A DNA stretch of 64,000 bases, taken from the NCBI GenBank assembly GCA_937928385.1, contig CALEZD010000002.1, positions 1-64,000 of the forward strand. The letters run 5' to 3'. Made by a program: the position numbers and the translations under genes. The notes beneath the pieces are model-generated. The model saw only the letters and a list, made by a program, of their open reading frames with translations, ran no database searches and had not been told where the DNA came from. This DNA comes from an uncultured Bacteroidota bacterium (GTDB taxonomy: Bacteria; Bacteroidota; Bacteroidia; Chitinophagales; Chitinophagaceae). This document shows positions 44,273-52,440 of the stretch, one piece after another. Positions within the stretch are counted from its first letter, which is position 1. Each line of letters opens with the position of its first letter.

Positions 44273-44386
44273 TGTGGATAACTTATTAACAGGTAACTAA
44301 CAGGTTATCCACAGCCTTCCCTATATGTAGTAGTGCAAATTTAATGCCTCAATGCCTCGAAATAAGTGCTATACATGTTATTCACA
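44273..44386. other. Cluster of three exact DnaA boxes
   Basis: TGTGGATAA (44273-44281, reverse of TTATCCACA), TTATCCACA (44305-44313) and TTATTCACA (44378-44386) all match TTATnCACA. The first two face each other 23 bases apart. A GC-rich stretch and TAGTAG (44328-44333) follow the second box, then AT-rich DNA. The arrangement resembles a bacterial oriC, but no skew or unwinding test could be made. Confidence 0.5.
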
Positions 44387-44490
44387 TGTTAAGTCGGCAA
44401 TGCATTGATTATAAAGTAATTATAAATAAAGGCAGGAAGTGCTTTGATGTAGAAATGAAAACAGATGAAAACGGTATTTGTATGGCCGTT

Positions 44491-45171
44491 TTATGGAGCC
44501 AGGCGTACCTTATTCCAGTCAGTGTTGTTTGCCCTTGTGAATAATATACGGTCATGAAGGCGGCTGATGCGGCCTTGCCAAAACTCAATGGATACGGGCT
44601 TCACAGTATATCCGCCCCAATGTTCAGGCCGTGGTATTCTTGTGCCCGAATATTCTTTTTCCAGCCTGAGGAAATTATCATCCAGTGTATCCCTGGATGG
44701 TATAACGCTGCTTTGTGGCGATGCCCATGCGCCTACCTGGCTGCTCTCGGGACGCGAGTGAAAATATTCATCGCTTTTTTCAGCACTGATTTTGGTAGCT
44801 ATACCCTGTATGCGCACTTGCCTTTCAAGTTCTTTCCAGAAAAAGAGTAGCGATACATTAGGGTTATACTCTATGTCTTTCCCTTTAGAGCTGTTGTAAT
44901 TGGTATAGAATACAAATTCATCCAGTTCCAGCCCTTTGAGTAATACGATACGTGTATGTGGAATATTATCTGCACCGCAGGTAGCCAGCGCCATAGCGTT
45001 TACTTCGTCAATTTCGGCTTTTTGCGCCTCAATAAACCACTGGGTAAAAAATGCTATTGGGTCGTCGCCAACAGTCACTTCGTCGAGTGCTGCCAGTTGG
45101 TATTCGTTCCTTATGTCGGCAATATCTTTCAACCTGTGTTGCCCGGACGGCTTATTTTTTGTCGCCGCCAA
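44491..45171 (-). CDS. pdxH: Pyridoxamine 5'-phosphate oxidase
   Basis: FMN enzyme making pyridoxal 5'-phosphate, 226 aa. Motifs are RIVLLKGLELDEFVFYTN, NPNVSLLFFWKELERQVRI, YFHSRPESSQVGAWASPQSS and the C-terminal IEFWQGRISRLHDR...RLAP. The start is unusual: the best in-frame codon is TTG at 45169-45171, inside the last codons of the 46-residue upstream gene; a second TTG at HRLKDI is possible. Coupling to the upstream gene is likely. Confidence 0.93.
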   Translation of the reverse strand: MAATKNKPSGQHRLKDIADIRNEYQLAALDEVTVGDDPIAFFTQWFIEAQKAEIDEVNAMALATCGADNIPHTRIVLLKGLELDEFVFYTNYNSSKGKDIEYNPNVSLLFFWKELERQVRIQGIATKISAEKSDEYFHSRPESSQVGAWASPQSSVIPSRDTLDDNFLRLEKEYSGTRIPRPEHWGGYTVKPVSIEFWQGRISRLHDRILFTRANNTDWNKVRLAP

Positions 45172-45292
45172 GGTATTTGGCCATCACATAAATCAGCTCT
45201 ATCGTCATCAGTATGATGAATATGTAGCATAAAGTCATGCCCAAACCGTATTGAACTGTATCGTAAAACGCGTTGTGAAGTACTATTTCCAT
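45152..45292 (-). CDS. 46-residue single-pass membrane protein
   Basis: A small gene read by hand: ATG 45292 to TAA 45152. The sequence begins MEIVLHNAFYDTVQYGLGMT and continues into one hydrophobic helix (LCYIFIILMTIELIYVM) and a charged end (GGDKK). It overlaps the TTG start of pdxH by 20 bases. The short GxGM plus helix plan recalls OadG-type sodium-pump gamma subunits, but this is weak. No other function can be proposed. Confidence 0.55.
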   Translation of the reverse strand: MEIVLHNAFYDTVQYGLGMTLCYIFIILMTIELIYVMAKYLGGDKK

Positions 45293-45399
45293 TTGTTATC
45301 TGAAATTTCGCCTGCAAGATACAAACTGCCCGGCTAATTTTCTACTTTATGTATTTCACTTTTTTGTGAGTACTTTTCGGAATAATCATCTCAGGGGAT

Positions 45400-46611
45400 A
45401 TGTTTTTGCGCCACATACCTTTTCTGAGGGCCGTAGCTTTGTACTCCCTCACCGCTTTCGGCGGGCCGCACGGGCATATAGGTATGATGATGCGCACTTT
45501 TGTTCAGAAGCGCAAAGATGTGTCTGAACAGGAGTTGCTGGAATACAACGCATTTTGCCAGATGTTGCCCGGCCCTTCTTCTACACAAACGGTTGCGCTG
45601 ATTGCCATGAAACGGGGTGGGGTGCCGCTTGCCATCGTCACCTTGTTGTTGTGGATTATGCCGGCTACGGTATTAATGGGCGCTTTTTCTTTCCTGGTGT
45701 ATTTTATTGACGCGAAGGATATTAATACCAATCTCTTTAAATACGTATTGCCCATGTCCGTGGGTTTTATCGGGTATGCTGCTATACGCATGATGAAAAA
45801 CAGCGTACGACACGTAGCTACCTGGGCTATTATGACGGGCTGTATCATCGTTACCATTTTCCTGCAGTTTCCCTGGATATTCCCTGTGCTGCTGGTGTTG
45901 GCAGGGATTATCAGCAATTTCAGTAACAAGCGTATACCTGACGCAAAAGAGAAACCCAAACCTATCCGTTGGATGAACCTGTTGATATTCGTGGCGATAT
46001 TCATTGCCGCAGGTATTTTAAGTGAGTTGGCGCGCATATATGAATTCCCTCATGCGAGGCTGTTCAATATGTTCGAAAACTTCTACCGTTTCGGTACCAT
46101 TGTTTTCGGTGGTGGACAGGCGCTCATACCTATGATGCTCTTCCAGTTTGTTAACAGGCCCATACAAATCGGCCTGCCGCCGCTGCTGTCCGGCGAGCAA
46201 CTGCTTACCGGCTATGGTATGGTGCAGGCGGTGCCGGGCCCGGTATTCGCTATCTGTTCGTATGTTGGTGGTATGGTGATGAGTGAGTATGGGCCGATAT
46301 GGCAGATGGTTGGTTGTATTATGGCTACATTCGCAGTGTTCCTGCCCAGTACTTTATTATTGTTTTTCTTGTTTCCTGTATACCAAAACCTGCGCCAATA
46401 TGTGGTGATATACCGCGCATTAGAAGGTTTTAACGCAGCTATTGTCGGTTTCGTATGGGCATCGGGTTTTGTGTTGTTCCGGGCCATGCCTTTCGAGTGG
46501 ACGAATGTGGTAGTAGCAGTTATCACATTCTGCATCTTATTTTTTACCAGGATACCCGCCCCATTTATTGTTGTTGGCTGGCTATTGCTCGGCTGGGCTA
46601 TGAATACCTGA
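45400..46611 (+). CDS. chrA: Chromate transporter family protein, full-length two-domain form
   Basis: CHR-family membrane protein of 403 aa with two homologous halves. Each half starts with its signature: FGGPHGHIGMM with MLPGPSSTQTVA in the first, FGGGQALIPM with VQAVPGPVFA in the second. About ten to twelve membrane segments. Characterised relatives export chromate; many are of unknown substrate. Its 3' end overlaps the SCO1-like gene convergently by 30 bases. Confidence 0.9.
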   Translation: MFLRHIPFLRAVALYSLTAFGGPHGHIGMMMRTFVQKRKDVSEQELLEYNAFCQMLPGPSSTQTVALIAMKRGGVPLAIVTLLLWIMPATVLMGAFSFLVYFIDAKDINTNLFKYVLPMSVGFIGYAAIRMMKNSVRHVATWAIMTGCIIVTIFLQFPWIFPVLLVLAGIISNFSNKRIPDAKEKPKPIRWMNLLIFVAIFIAAGILSELARIYEFPHARLFNMFENFYRFGTIVFGGGQALIPMMLFQFVNRPIQIGLPPLLSGEQLLTGYGMVQAVPGPVFAICSYVGGMVMSEYGPIWQMVGCIMATFAVFLPSTLLLFFLFPVYQNLRQYVVIYRALEGFNAAIVGFVWASGFVLFRAMPFEWTNVVVAVITFCILFFTRIPAPFIVVGWLLLGWAMNT

Positions 46612-47253
46612 TTCCGACAAAGGTTTTTCTTTCAGCAGTTTTTTGATATCGCCTATCAGTTGGTTCACTTCGTTCATATCTGTGCCTTTGTAAAACCTGC
46701 CGCGTATATACCCGTCCCCGTCTACTAATACAAAACGGTCGGTATGTATAAAGTCACTTTGAATATCCACTGCAAATGTATCGTCCACCGCACTTATCAG
46801 GTAGCTGTAGCGGGCTACGTCGTACAGTTCTTTTTTATCACCGGTGAGGAACAGCCACTGTTTAGGGTCGGCTTCAAAACGAAGGCTGTAGGCTTTCATG
46901 GCATCAACGGTATCTTTTTTAGGGTCTACCGTATGCGATAGTATCATTACAGATTCATTGCCCCTGAAAGCTTCATATACCTTACTCATGTTTTCATTCA
47001 TCTTGGGGCATATACCTTTGCAGGTAGTGAAGAAATATTCCACCACATATATTTTGCCCTTTACGTCCTCCTGTGTTATGGTATCACCTTCCTGGTTCAC
47101 AAACTTAAATGGCTGAACCTTATGCCCTGTATTTGCGCCCATTACAGGCAGCGTTTCGGGCTTCTTCAGGTATTTTAATGAGTAGGTTACGAATGCAGTA
47201 GTAAGTATTATAAAGAATACTATGAGGAAAATCCCGGTCTTATTTATTTTCAT
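46582..47253 (-). CDS. SCO1/SenC-family protein
   Basis: Thioredoxin-fold copper chaperone or thiol reductase used in cytochrome oxidase CuA assembly, 223 aa. An N-terminal membrane anchor (GIFLIVFFIILTTAFVTYSL) precedes the periplasmic domain. The metal-binding CxxxC is TTCKGICPKM and the conserved His is in DFIHTDRFVLVD. No cytochrome oxidase gene is in the window. Confidence 0.92.
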   Translation of the reverse strand: MKINKTGIFLIVFFIILTTAFVTYSLKYLKKPETLPVMGANTGHKVQPFKFVNQEGDTITQEDVKGKIYVVEYFFTTCKGICPKMNENMSKVYEAFRGNESVMILSHTVDPKKDTVDAMKAYSLRFEADPKQWLFLTGDKKELYDVARYSYLISAVDDTFAVDIQSDFIHTDRFVLVDGDGYIRGRFYKGTDMNEVNQLIGDIKKLLKEKPLSESGIHSPAEQ

Positions 47254-47279
47254 AACGCCGCAAAGTTAAGTATAAGGGG

Positions 47280-47870
47280 TCAATTAGCGGTCAGGATTTG
47301 CTTTTCTTCGTAAAAACCGGGCAGAGGGTAGCCCAGGTCTTCCATAATGTTTTCCAGCATGATTTCGTTATCAGGATTGTACTTCCTGCCCAGGTTGAAC
47401 CCGTGCAACTTGCCCCATGCCAGCCATTTGGTGGCTTCAAACCTGTTTTTGTATTCTTTCAGCATGTCGTGTATGTTCACCCCTGTTTGCCGGGCTATCA
47501 GTTTTACCATCAATACACCCTGGGTTTCATTCAGCGCTTTTACTTCCGCATCAAATTTTTGCCTCAGTTCATCTTCACGTTGTTGCACAAATGCTTTCCG
47601 CTCTTTCCTGCCCAAACCTTCGGCGGTTTTAGCTTCCAGTTCCTTGTGCAGCAGTACAGCTTCATGAACATAAGGCAGTACCGTTGTTACATAGTATTTC
47701 ATCTGGTTATACCGGTAACGTACGGTGTCGTTGGCCCATGCCCGCTGCGCATTTACCTGCAGGGTGTCCATCGTTACGTGCCACAATGTTGTTACAGGGC
47801 TATTGTTTTGCGCTGCAGTAGTCAGCTGCAGGGTTAAACATATTGCCAATGCAAATAGAAAAAACCTCAT
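47280..47870 (-). CDS. DUF4294 family exported protein
   Basis: Protein of 196 aa with a signal peptide (FFLFALAICLTLQLTTAAQ). The DUF4294 region includes YNQMKYYVTTVLPYVHEAVL, then GVLMVKLIARQTGVNIHDML and the C-terminal NPDNEIMLENIMEDLG. Function unknown; the family is nearly confined to Bacteroidota. It precedes the SCO1-like gene by 26 bases on the same strand, so the pair may share a transcript. Confidence 0.82.
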   Translation of the reverse strand: MRFFLFALAICLTLQLTTAAQNNSPVTTLWHVTMDTLQVNAQRAWANDTVRYRYNQMKYYVTTVLPYVHEAVLLHKELEAKTAEGLGRKERKAFVQQREDELRQKFDAEVKALNETQGVLMVKLIARQTGVNIHDMLKEYKNRFEATKWLAWGKLHGFNLGRKYNPDNEIMLENIMEDLGYPLPGFYEEKQILTAN

Positions 47871-47923
47871 AATAGATGGTTAGTGCAACCGTTGTGCCAC
47901 AAAGTCTTTATAAAAAGTTAAGC

Positions 47924-50305
47924 TTACTGGCGTACGATTGTAAAACGTACTTTTTTCCTTTCAGCGTCCTGGATGATTTGCAGTATGTACACGCCGCTGG
48001 CAACACCTCTCAGGTCTATTTCCTTTTTAAATTTAGACCGCTCGGGTATCGCCTGTCCCTGGTACATTGTCTTGCCCTGGTGGTTAAATATGGTTATATC
48101 CAAAGGCGCATCGGTTTGCGTTATCCCGGTAACGGTAAACTGGCCGTCATTAGGATTAGGGTATAGCTGTAGTGTAATGCCTAATATGTCTTTTACTTCC
48201 ACTACCGTAAAGGCTGCCGTGGTACAGCCATTATATACAGAAAACAATTCGTACTTGCCTGCATCCCTGAAGGTGGATACCTGTATGATGGGGTTTGCTT
48301 CATTGGATGTGAACCCGTTGGGCCCCGTCCAATAAAATTCAACACTGTCTTTGTCGTTGTCCGAATACAATTCAATTGTTTCTCCTTCCTTCAGTGGGCC
48401 GTTATTCCTGGCTTTAGATATGCCCGGGCCCTCGCGGCTGACAACATCAGTTGCTTTGGGAGCTGATACACAGCCATTAAGTATAGTTTGCACGTTATAA
48501 GTGCCGCTGACGTTGTCCAGGAAGAATATGGCAGGGTTTTGTTCTGCTGAGGTGAAACCATTAGGCCCTGTCCATCTAAAGGTGGAATTGGGTAATGAAC
48601 TTTCTGCAAACAAATTAAGGTATGTATAATTACATACCGGGCTGTTGCTGCTAATGCTTGTTACTGCCGGCATGGGTTTTACAGTTACATGTGTGGTATC
48701 GGTGGCATTGCAGTATTCCAGCGTAGTGGTCACACTGTACACGCCTTCTGCAGCTTCTGTTACATCATCCAGCGTGGGGTTTTGTGCGTTCGATGAAAAC
48801 CCGTTGGGCCCTGTCCAGCTATAGCTGCTGTTGTTGGTGCCAATAGCTGTCAACTCCAGTTTTTGTCCTATACACAATGGCCCGTTATTTTTGGGTGTTG
48901 GCCTTTTAATATCGGGGATAATAACATTAATATAGCTGGGCGGAGATTTACAACCTAATACTTCCTGTGTTACCACGTACAGCCCTGCATCCTCTGCTGT
49001 TACCGGGTTTTTACCATAAGTACGGCTGATGCTGATAATTGTACTGTCGTTAGGTAGTTTTTTCCATTCAATACCTTCAGTAGTAGGTGCCTGTGCAGAC
49101 AGTTGTAGCCTGTCGCCGGGGCATAGCATTGTATCGCCGGATACAGGTAGAGGTGTCAATGGTATACCTACTTCCACTTCTGTGATGCCCGGTTTCGAGT
49201 CGCACCCGTCTTTTACGGCGTATAATTTCCAGTCGCCCTCTTGTGTCTTATTGATATTGGGTACAGTAAGAGGTGTGCCACTATATTGTGTGCCATTCGG
49301 CGATTCCCACCTGTAGGTTACACCCGGGGTGCTGCTGCTCCCATCTACTGTCAACGATTCGCCTACACACAGCGGGCCGTTATTAGTAGCTGTAGGCGTG
49401 TCGGGTGTAGGTTTGATGGTTACAAACGTACTCATAGTGTCCCAGCAAGAACCTATGGCCACCCTTACAGAATATTTTCCACCGTCGCTTTGCTTGGTAT
49501 TCTGGTTATACACACCGCCTGTTTTCTTAACAGTATTGTCAGGATATGTGAAGTCAGGCGTTGGAAAACCAGGCGTAGCGTTGCATACCGGGCAGATATA
49601 ACTTATCGTCAGTTCCGCACCTTCACAAACAGGAGAATTAGATACTATCTGAGTGAGTTTGGGTTGTGGCACCACTAAAACCTTTACTGTATCTTTCGAT
49701 GTGCATTTATAGCTGGTAACGGTTACAATATAATCTCCGCTGTCATTGGCAGACATACTTGCTCTTGATGGGTTTTGCACATTCTGGGCATACCATCCGC
49801 CCGGTCCTGTCCAGCTATAAGTGGGTGATGGGTTAGGGCTGGTGGCACTAAGGTTCAGCAGGTCGCCTTCGCACAGGGGTGCGTTTGAGCTCGCTGTTAC
49901 TGTTGGCAAGTCCGATACGCGGATATTCTTATTATTAGGAGCTGATGTATATGCGGGGTAGTTAGTTACTATCCTTAGCCTGTAGCCCGTACCCGGTATT
50001 ACTTGCGAGGGCAGTACACAATTGGCAACTACACTTCCTGTCTGTCCGTTTCCATAGGCATAGCCTACTATCACGGGGCTGCTGAAGCTGCCCGTAGCAT
50101 TAGAGATTTCTACACGGAATACATTGGTGTCATGGAAATAAGGACTCCCGACAGTGATAGGCACCACGAAGCTGCCATTAACACATAATAATGTATCAGT
50201 AAAGGACGACGACACATTAGCCGTTTGCGCCCCGGCAATATTATAAACCAGGATAAAGCATGTATATAATATTGCTTTAAAAGTGAATGCAAGTTTTTTC
50301 CGCAT
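47924..50305 (-). CDS. Secreted Ig-like repeat protein with T9SS sorting tail
   Basis: Protein of 793 aa from ATG 50305 (MRKKLAFTFKAIL); 11 in-frame codons upstream precede the signal. After the signal (ending AGAQ) come about seven Ig/PKD-like repeats of about 80-90 residues, each with a variant of NNGPLCVGE, then Y.W.GPNGF.S..QNP and AG.Y.V. The T9SS type A tail begins near residue 710 (ITLQLYPNPNDGQFTVTG) and ends KKVRFTIVRQ. Likely a large surface or secreted adhesin-like protein. Divergent from the EGF-like lipoprotein gene. Confidence 0.9.
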   Translation of the reverse strand: MRKKLAFTFKAILYTCFILVYNIAGAQTANVSSSFTDTLLCVNGSFVVPITVGSPYFHDTNVFRVEISNATGSFSSPVIVGYAYGNGQTGSVVANCVLPSQVIPGTGYRLRIVTNYPAYTSAPNNKNIRVSDLPTVTASSNAPLCEGDLLNLSATSPNPSPTYSWTGPGGWYAQNVQNPSRASMSANDSGDYIVTVTSYKCTSKDTVKVLVVPQPKLTQIVSNSPVCEGAELTISYICPVCNATPGFPTPDFTYPDNTVKKTGGVYNQNTKQSDGGKYSVRVAIGSCWDTMSTFVTIKPTPDTPTATNNGPLCVGESLTVDGSSSTPGVTYRWESPNGTQYSGTPLTVPNINKTQEGDWKLYAVKDGCDSKPGITEVEVGIPLTPLPVSGDTMLCPGDRLQLSAQAPTTEGIEWKKLPNDSTIISISRTYGKNPVTAEDAGLYVVTQEVLGCKSPPSYINVIIPDIKRPTPKNNGPLCIGQKLELTAIGTNNSSYSWTGPNGFSSNAQNPTLDDVTEAAEGVYSVTTTLEYCNATDTTHVTVKPMPAVTSISSNSPVCNYTYLNLFAESSLPNSTFRWTGPNGFTSAEQNPAIFFLDNVSGTYNVQTILNGCVSAPKATDVVSREGPGISKARNNGPLKEGETIELYSDNDKDSVEFYWTGPNGFTSNEANPIIQVSTFRDAGKYELFSVYNGCTTAAFTVVEVKDILGITLQLYPNPNDGQFTVTGITQTDAPLDITIFNHQGKTMYQGQAIPERSKFKKEIDLRGVASGVYILQIIQDAERKKVRFTIVRQ

Positions 50306-50419
50306 AGTAAGTTTACCTGTCATACAAATGTAAAACACATACAGTTTGCATAAAATTAATATTTATTGGGCATTTTTAATGCTTTTTTCCGGAGAGGATA
50401 TGCAATAGATTTGCAGTGG

Positions 50420-50899
50420 ATGTTACACAGGTTACTAATTATAGCTGCAACAGCTGCGCTCTTATCAGGTTGTATTACAGATAAATGCAACACAGTTAAC
50501 TGCCAAAACGAAGGCGTTTGTGTGCAGGGCACCTGCGCATGCACCTATGGCTACGAAGGTGATTTTTGTGAGCGTAAATGGCTCGATAAGTTCAACCGTA
50601 ACTGGACGGCTGCCGAAACAGTGAAGGATGTCGCAGTCAGGAATTATTCTTTGAATATAGTACCCGGTGCCTCCCCCGATACTTTTTATATACTCGGCAT
50701 GGCTCAGGTTGTTGATACTGTAGTATGTACACGCAAATCATACAAGGTGTTCACCATGCACGAAAGATTATTACCGGACAGCACAAAGATGCAGGGTGGC
50801 GAAGGTGAGTATAACACAGAAGCAGGTATTGTCACAGGCTTGTATTCTTTTAACAAACAGGATGTTATAACTACTGTTCGTTTTACATGGTCAAACTGA
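50420..50899 (+). CDS. Lipoprotein with one EGF-like module (first of two)
   Basis: Protein of 159 aa from ATG 50420 (MLHRLLIIAATAALLSGC); an upstream TTG frame would spoil the signal. The lipobox LLSGC is followed at once by a six-Cys EGF-like module: CNTVNCQNEGVCVQGTCAC then YGYEGDFC. A beta-rich domain of about 100 residues follows. The EGF module would place a disulfide-bonded stalk next to the lipid anchor. Its binding partner is unknown. Paralogous to the next gene. Confidence 0.75.
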   Translation: MLHRLLIIAATAALLSGCITDKCNTVNCQNEGVCVQGTCACTYGYEGDFCERKWLDKFNRNWTAAETVKDVAVRNYSLNIVPGASPDTFYILGMAQVVDTVVCTRKSYKVFTMHERLLPDSTKMQGGEGEYNTEAGIVTGLYSFNKQDVITTVRFTWSN

Positions 50900-50932
50900 T
50901 TTCCTTATTTTTGAAAGAAACCTGAAAGTATC

Positions 50933-51568
50933 ATGCATCAGTATAAAGGTATAGCGGTTCCCGGTTTGTTGGTTATTATGGCTTTTGTCATCACGGTATA
51001 TACTGCATGCAAAGAGACATATACCCCTGCGCCTGATAGCTGCGCCGGTATAGTATGTCAGAATAATGGTGTGTGTATACAAGGTGAGTGCGATTGTACT
51101 GCCGGTTACACAGGACAGTTTTGTGAGAACAAAGCTATTGCACCTTATATTGGTAAGTGGTCGGTCACACAGGAGGTGGTCAGCAGCAATGGGAAACCTC
51201 TTAGCGGCATGATTACTACTTATGAGATGAATATTACTGAAGACCCCTCAGGTGTTACTATCTTAAACTTCAGCGGCTTCATGGGCCAGTCAGGGTTTAA
51301 TAATGTCCGGGGCCGCATTGGTATGACTCTGGATTTTGATAAAGATGCCAATGGAAATTATGTAGAAACAGAAGTGCCCACCAACCCGTCTAATTTTATT
51401 TTTCACCGTTACCAGCCATTAGGCCAGTCCAAGAAACAGTTGTTGAAAGGAGAAGGAGGCATCAATTCATTAGGCACGCAACTCAGTGGTGAGTTTTATG
51501 TGATATATGCAGATACCACCGGCCCGGTTGAAGATAAAATCACCTTTTCCGCAACCTATATCAACTGA
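50933..51568 (+). CDS. Lipoprotein with one EGF-like module (second of two)
   Basis: Protein of 211 aa: signal and lipobox (VYTAC), then the EGF-like CAGIVCQNNGVCIQGECDC and AGYTGQFCENK, then a beta-rich domain opening IGKWSVTQEV. It has the same plan as the gene 33 bases upstream, with low identity outside the EGF module, suggesting an old tandem duplication. The C-domain resembles calycin/lipocalin-like folds by strand pattern only. Confidence 0.75.
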   Translation: MHQYKGIAVPGLLVIMAFVITVYTACKETYTPAPDSCAGIVCQNNGVCIQGECDCTAGYTGQFCENKAIAPYIGKWSVTQEVVSSNGKPLSGMITTYEMNITEDPSGVTILNFSGFMGQSGFNNVRGRIGMTLDFDKDANGNYVETEVPTNPSNFIFHRYQPLGQSKKQLLKGEGGINSLGTQLSGEFYVIYADTTGPVEDKITFSATYIN

Positions 51569-51669
51569 TACGTTTTCAGGTATTTCACGTAGTTGTATGT
51601 GTACATTTCATCATGTGGTCTTACGTGCTGAACGCAGGAATCACCTTGCCAAAAATGAGTTGAAAAAAA

Positions 51670-51700
51670 TTTGCAAAAATCAATTTGTTACCTACTTTTG
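51670..51700 (+). promoter_or_regulatory. Promoter of the tRNA-Thr/Tyr/Gly/Thr operon
   Basis: TTTG (51670-51673), a 19-base spacer and TACTTTTG (51693-51700) match the Bacteroidota consensus exactly. The first tRNA starts 40 bases later. Confidence 0.8.
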
Positions 51701-51740
51701 CAATCCCCTTTCAAACGGGGTAGTTCTTTAAAAGGTATTA

Positions 51741-51813
<73 letters not shown>

Positions 51814-51870
51814 CTTTTCGAAGAGTCCGGGGTTATATCCGGTTTTTTTATAAAAAAGCAATACCAAGGC

Positions 51871-51953
51871 GGGCAGATACCCAAGCGGCCAACGGGGGCA
51901 GACTGTAAATCTGCTGTCTTACGACTTCGGAGGTTCGAATCCTTCTCTGCCCA
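51871..51953 (+). tRNA. tRNA-Tyr (anticodon GTA)
   Basis: Acceptor GGGCAGA/TCTGCCC plus A; anticodon stem GCAGA/TCTGC with loop CTGTAAA; the long variable arm expected of tRNA-Tyr; T loop TTCGAAT. 83 nt, CCA not encoded. Confidence 0.95.
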
Positions 51954-51960
51954 CACAACC

Positions 51961-51998
51961 ATGTTTGTTGTGTGTATTTAATTAGGTACAACAAACAT
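51961..51998 (+). repeat. Inter-tRNA hairpin
   Basis: ATGTTTGTTGT (51961-51971) and ACAACAAACAT (51988-51998), a perfect 11-bp stem between tRNA-Tyr and tRNA-Gly. It could be a processing signal for the polycistronic tRNA precursor. No T tract, so probably not a terminator. Confidence 0.6.
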
Positions 51999-52005
51999 TT
52001 ACCAA

Positions 52006-52078
52006 GCGGGAGTAGCTCAGCTGGTAGAGCGACAGCCTTCCAAGCTGTAGGTCGCGGGTTCGAACCTCGTCTCCCGCT
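52006..52078 (+). tRNA. tRNA-Gly (anticodon TCC)
   Basis: Acceptor GCGGGAG/CTCCCGC plus T; anticodon stem ACAGC/GCTGT with loop CTTCCAA; D and T arms intact. Third tRNA of the operon. Confidence 0.95.
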
Positions 52079-52090
52079 CTCTTAATTAAC

Positions 52091-52113
52091 ACCGGTTTCC
52101 ATACCGGTTTTTT
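52091..52113 (+). terminator. Terminator-like hairpin inside the tRNA operon
   Basis: ACCGGT (52091-52096) and ACCGGT (52103-52108) pair around a 6-base loop and are followed by T runs. It lies between tRNA-Gly and tRNA-Thr(GGT), so it would reduce or end read-through to the last tRNA. Confidence 0.6.
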
Positions 52114-52123
52114 AAGTTCTTAA

Positions 52124-52195
<72 letters not shown>

Positions 52196-52220
52196 CTCTC
52201 CTTTTATTTTATTGAATATC

Positions 52221-52380
52221 AGAGCATCCCGCTATTGGCGGGAAGGTCGGCAGTTTCCCGCACGTGCGGGACTCAACAGCTCTCTCCCTTTATCATAATC
52301 TTTAATGAGCATCCCGCTATTGGCGGTAAGGTCGGCAGTTTTCCGATAGCCAATACCCCATGTACGGGATTCAATAGCTC
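52221..52380 (+). repeat. Two degenerate copies of the tRNA-Thr(GGT) 3' half
   Basis: Copy A (52221-52287) and copy B (52307-52380) both carry a GC-rich arm and TATTG loop in place of the anticodon arm (CCCGC-TATTG-GCGGG in A), then AAGGTCGGCAGTT as in the intact tRNA. Copy A ends with CTCAACAGCTCTCTCC (52272-52287), identical to 52186-52201 across the true tRNA end. A 16-base palindrome, TCCCGCACGTGCGGGA (52256-52271), replaces the T arm of copy A. The 5' halves are missing, so these cannot be working tRNAs. Confidence 0.7.
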
Positions 52381-52440
52381 ACTTCACATTTCGTTTTTCC
52401 CGATTAATTCTGATAAGTTTGTTGGATAGTTCAAATTGCT

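Larger units (their letters stand above)
44039..44490. other. Non-coding stretch between wza and pdxH, possible replication origin
   Basis: No gene seen in 452 bases. It holds a 17-base palindrome (44108-44124), a widely spaced inverted repeat (ACTCAACGT at 44145 and ACGTTGAGT at 44245), three exact DnaA boxes (44273-44386) and an AT-rich tract near 44405-44435. The promoter of the Wza operon must also lie in or near it. Confidence 0.55.
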
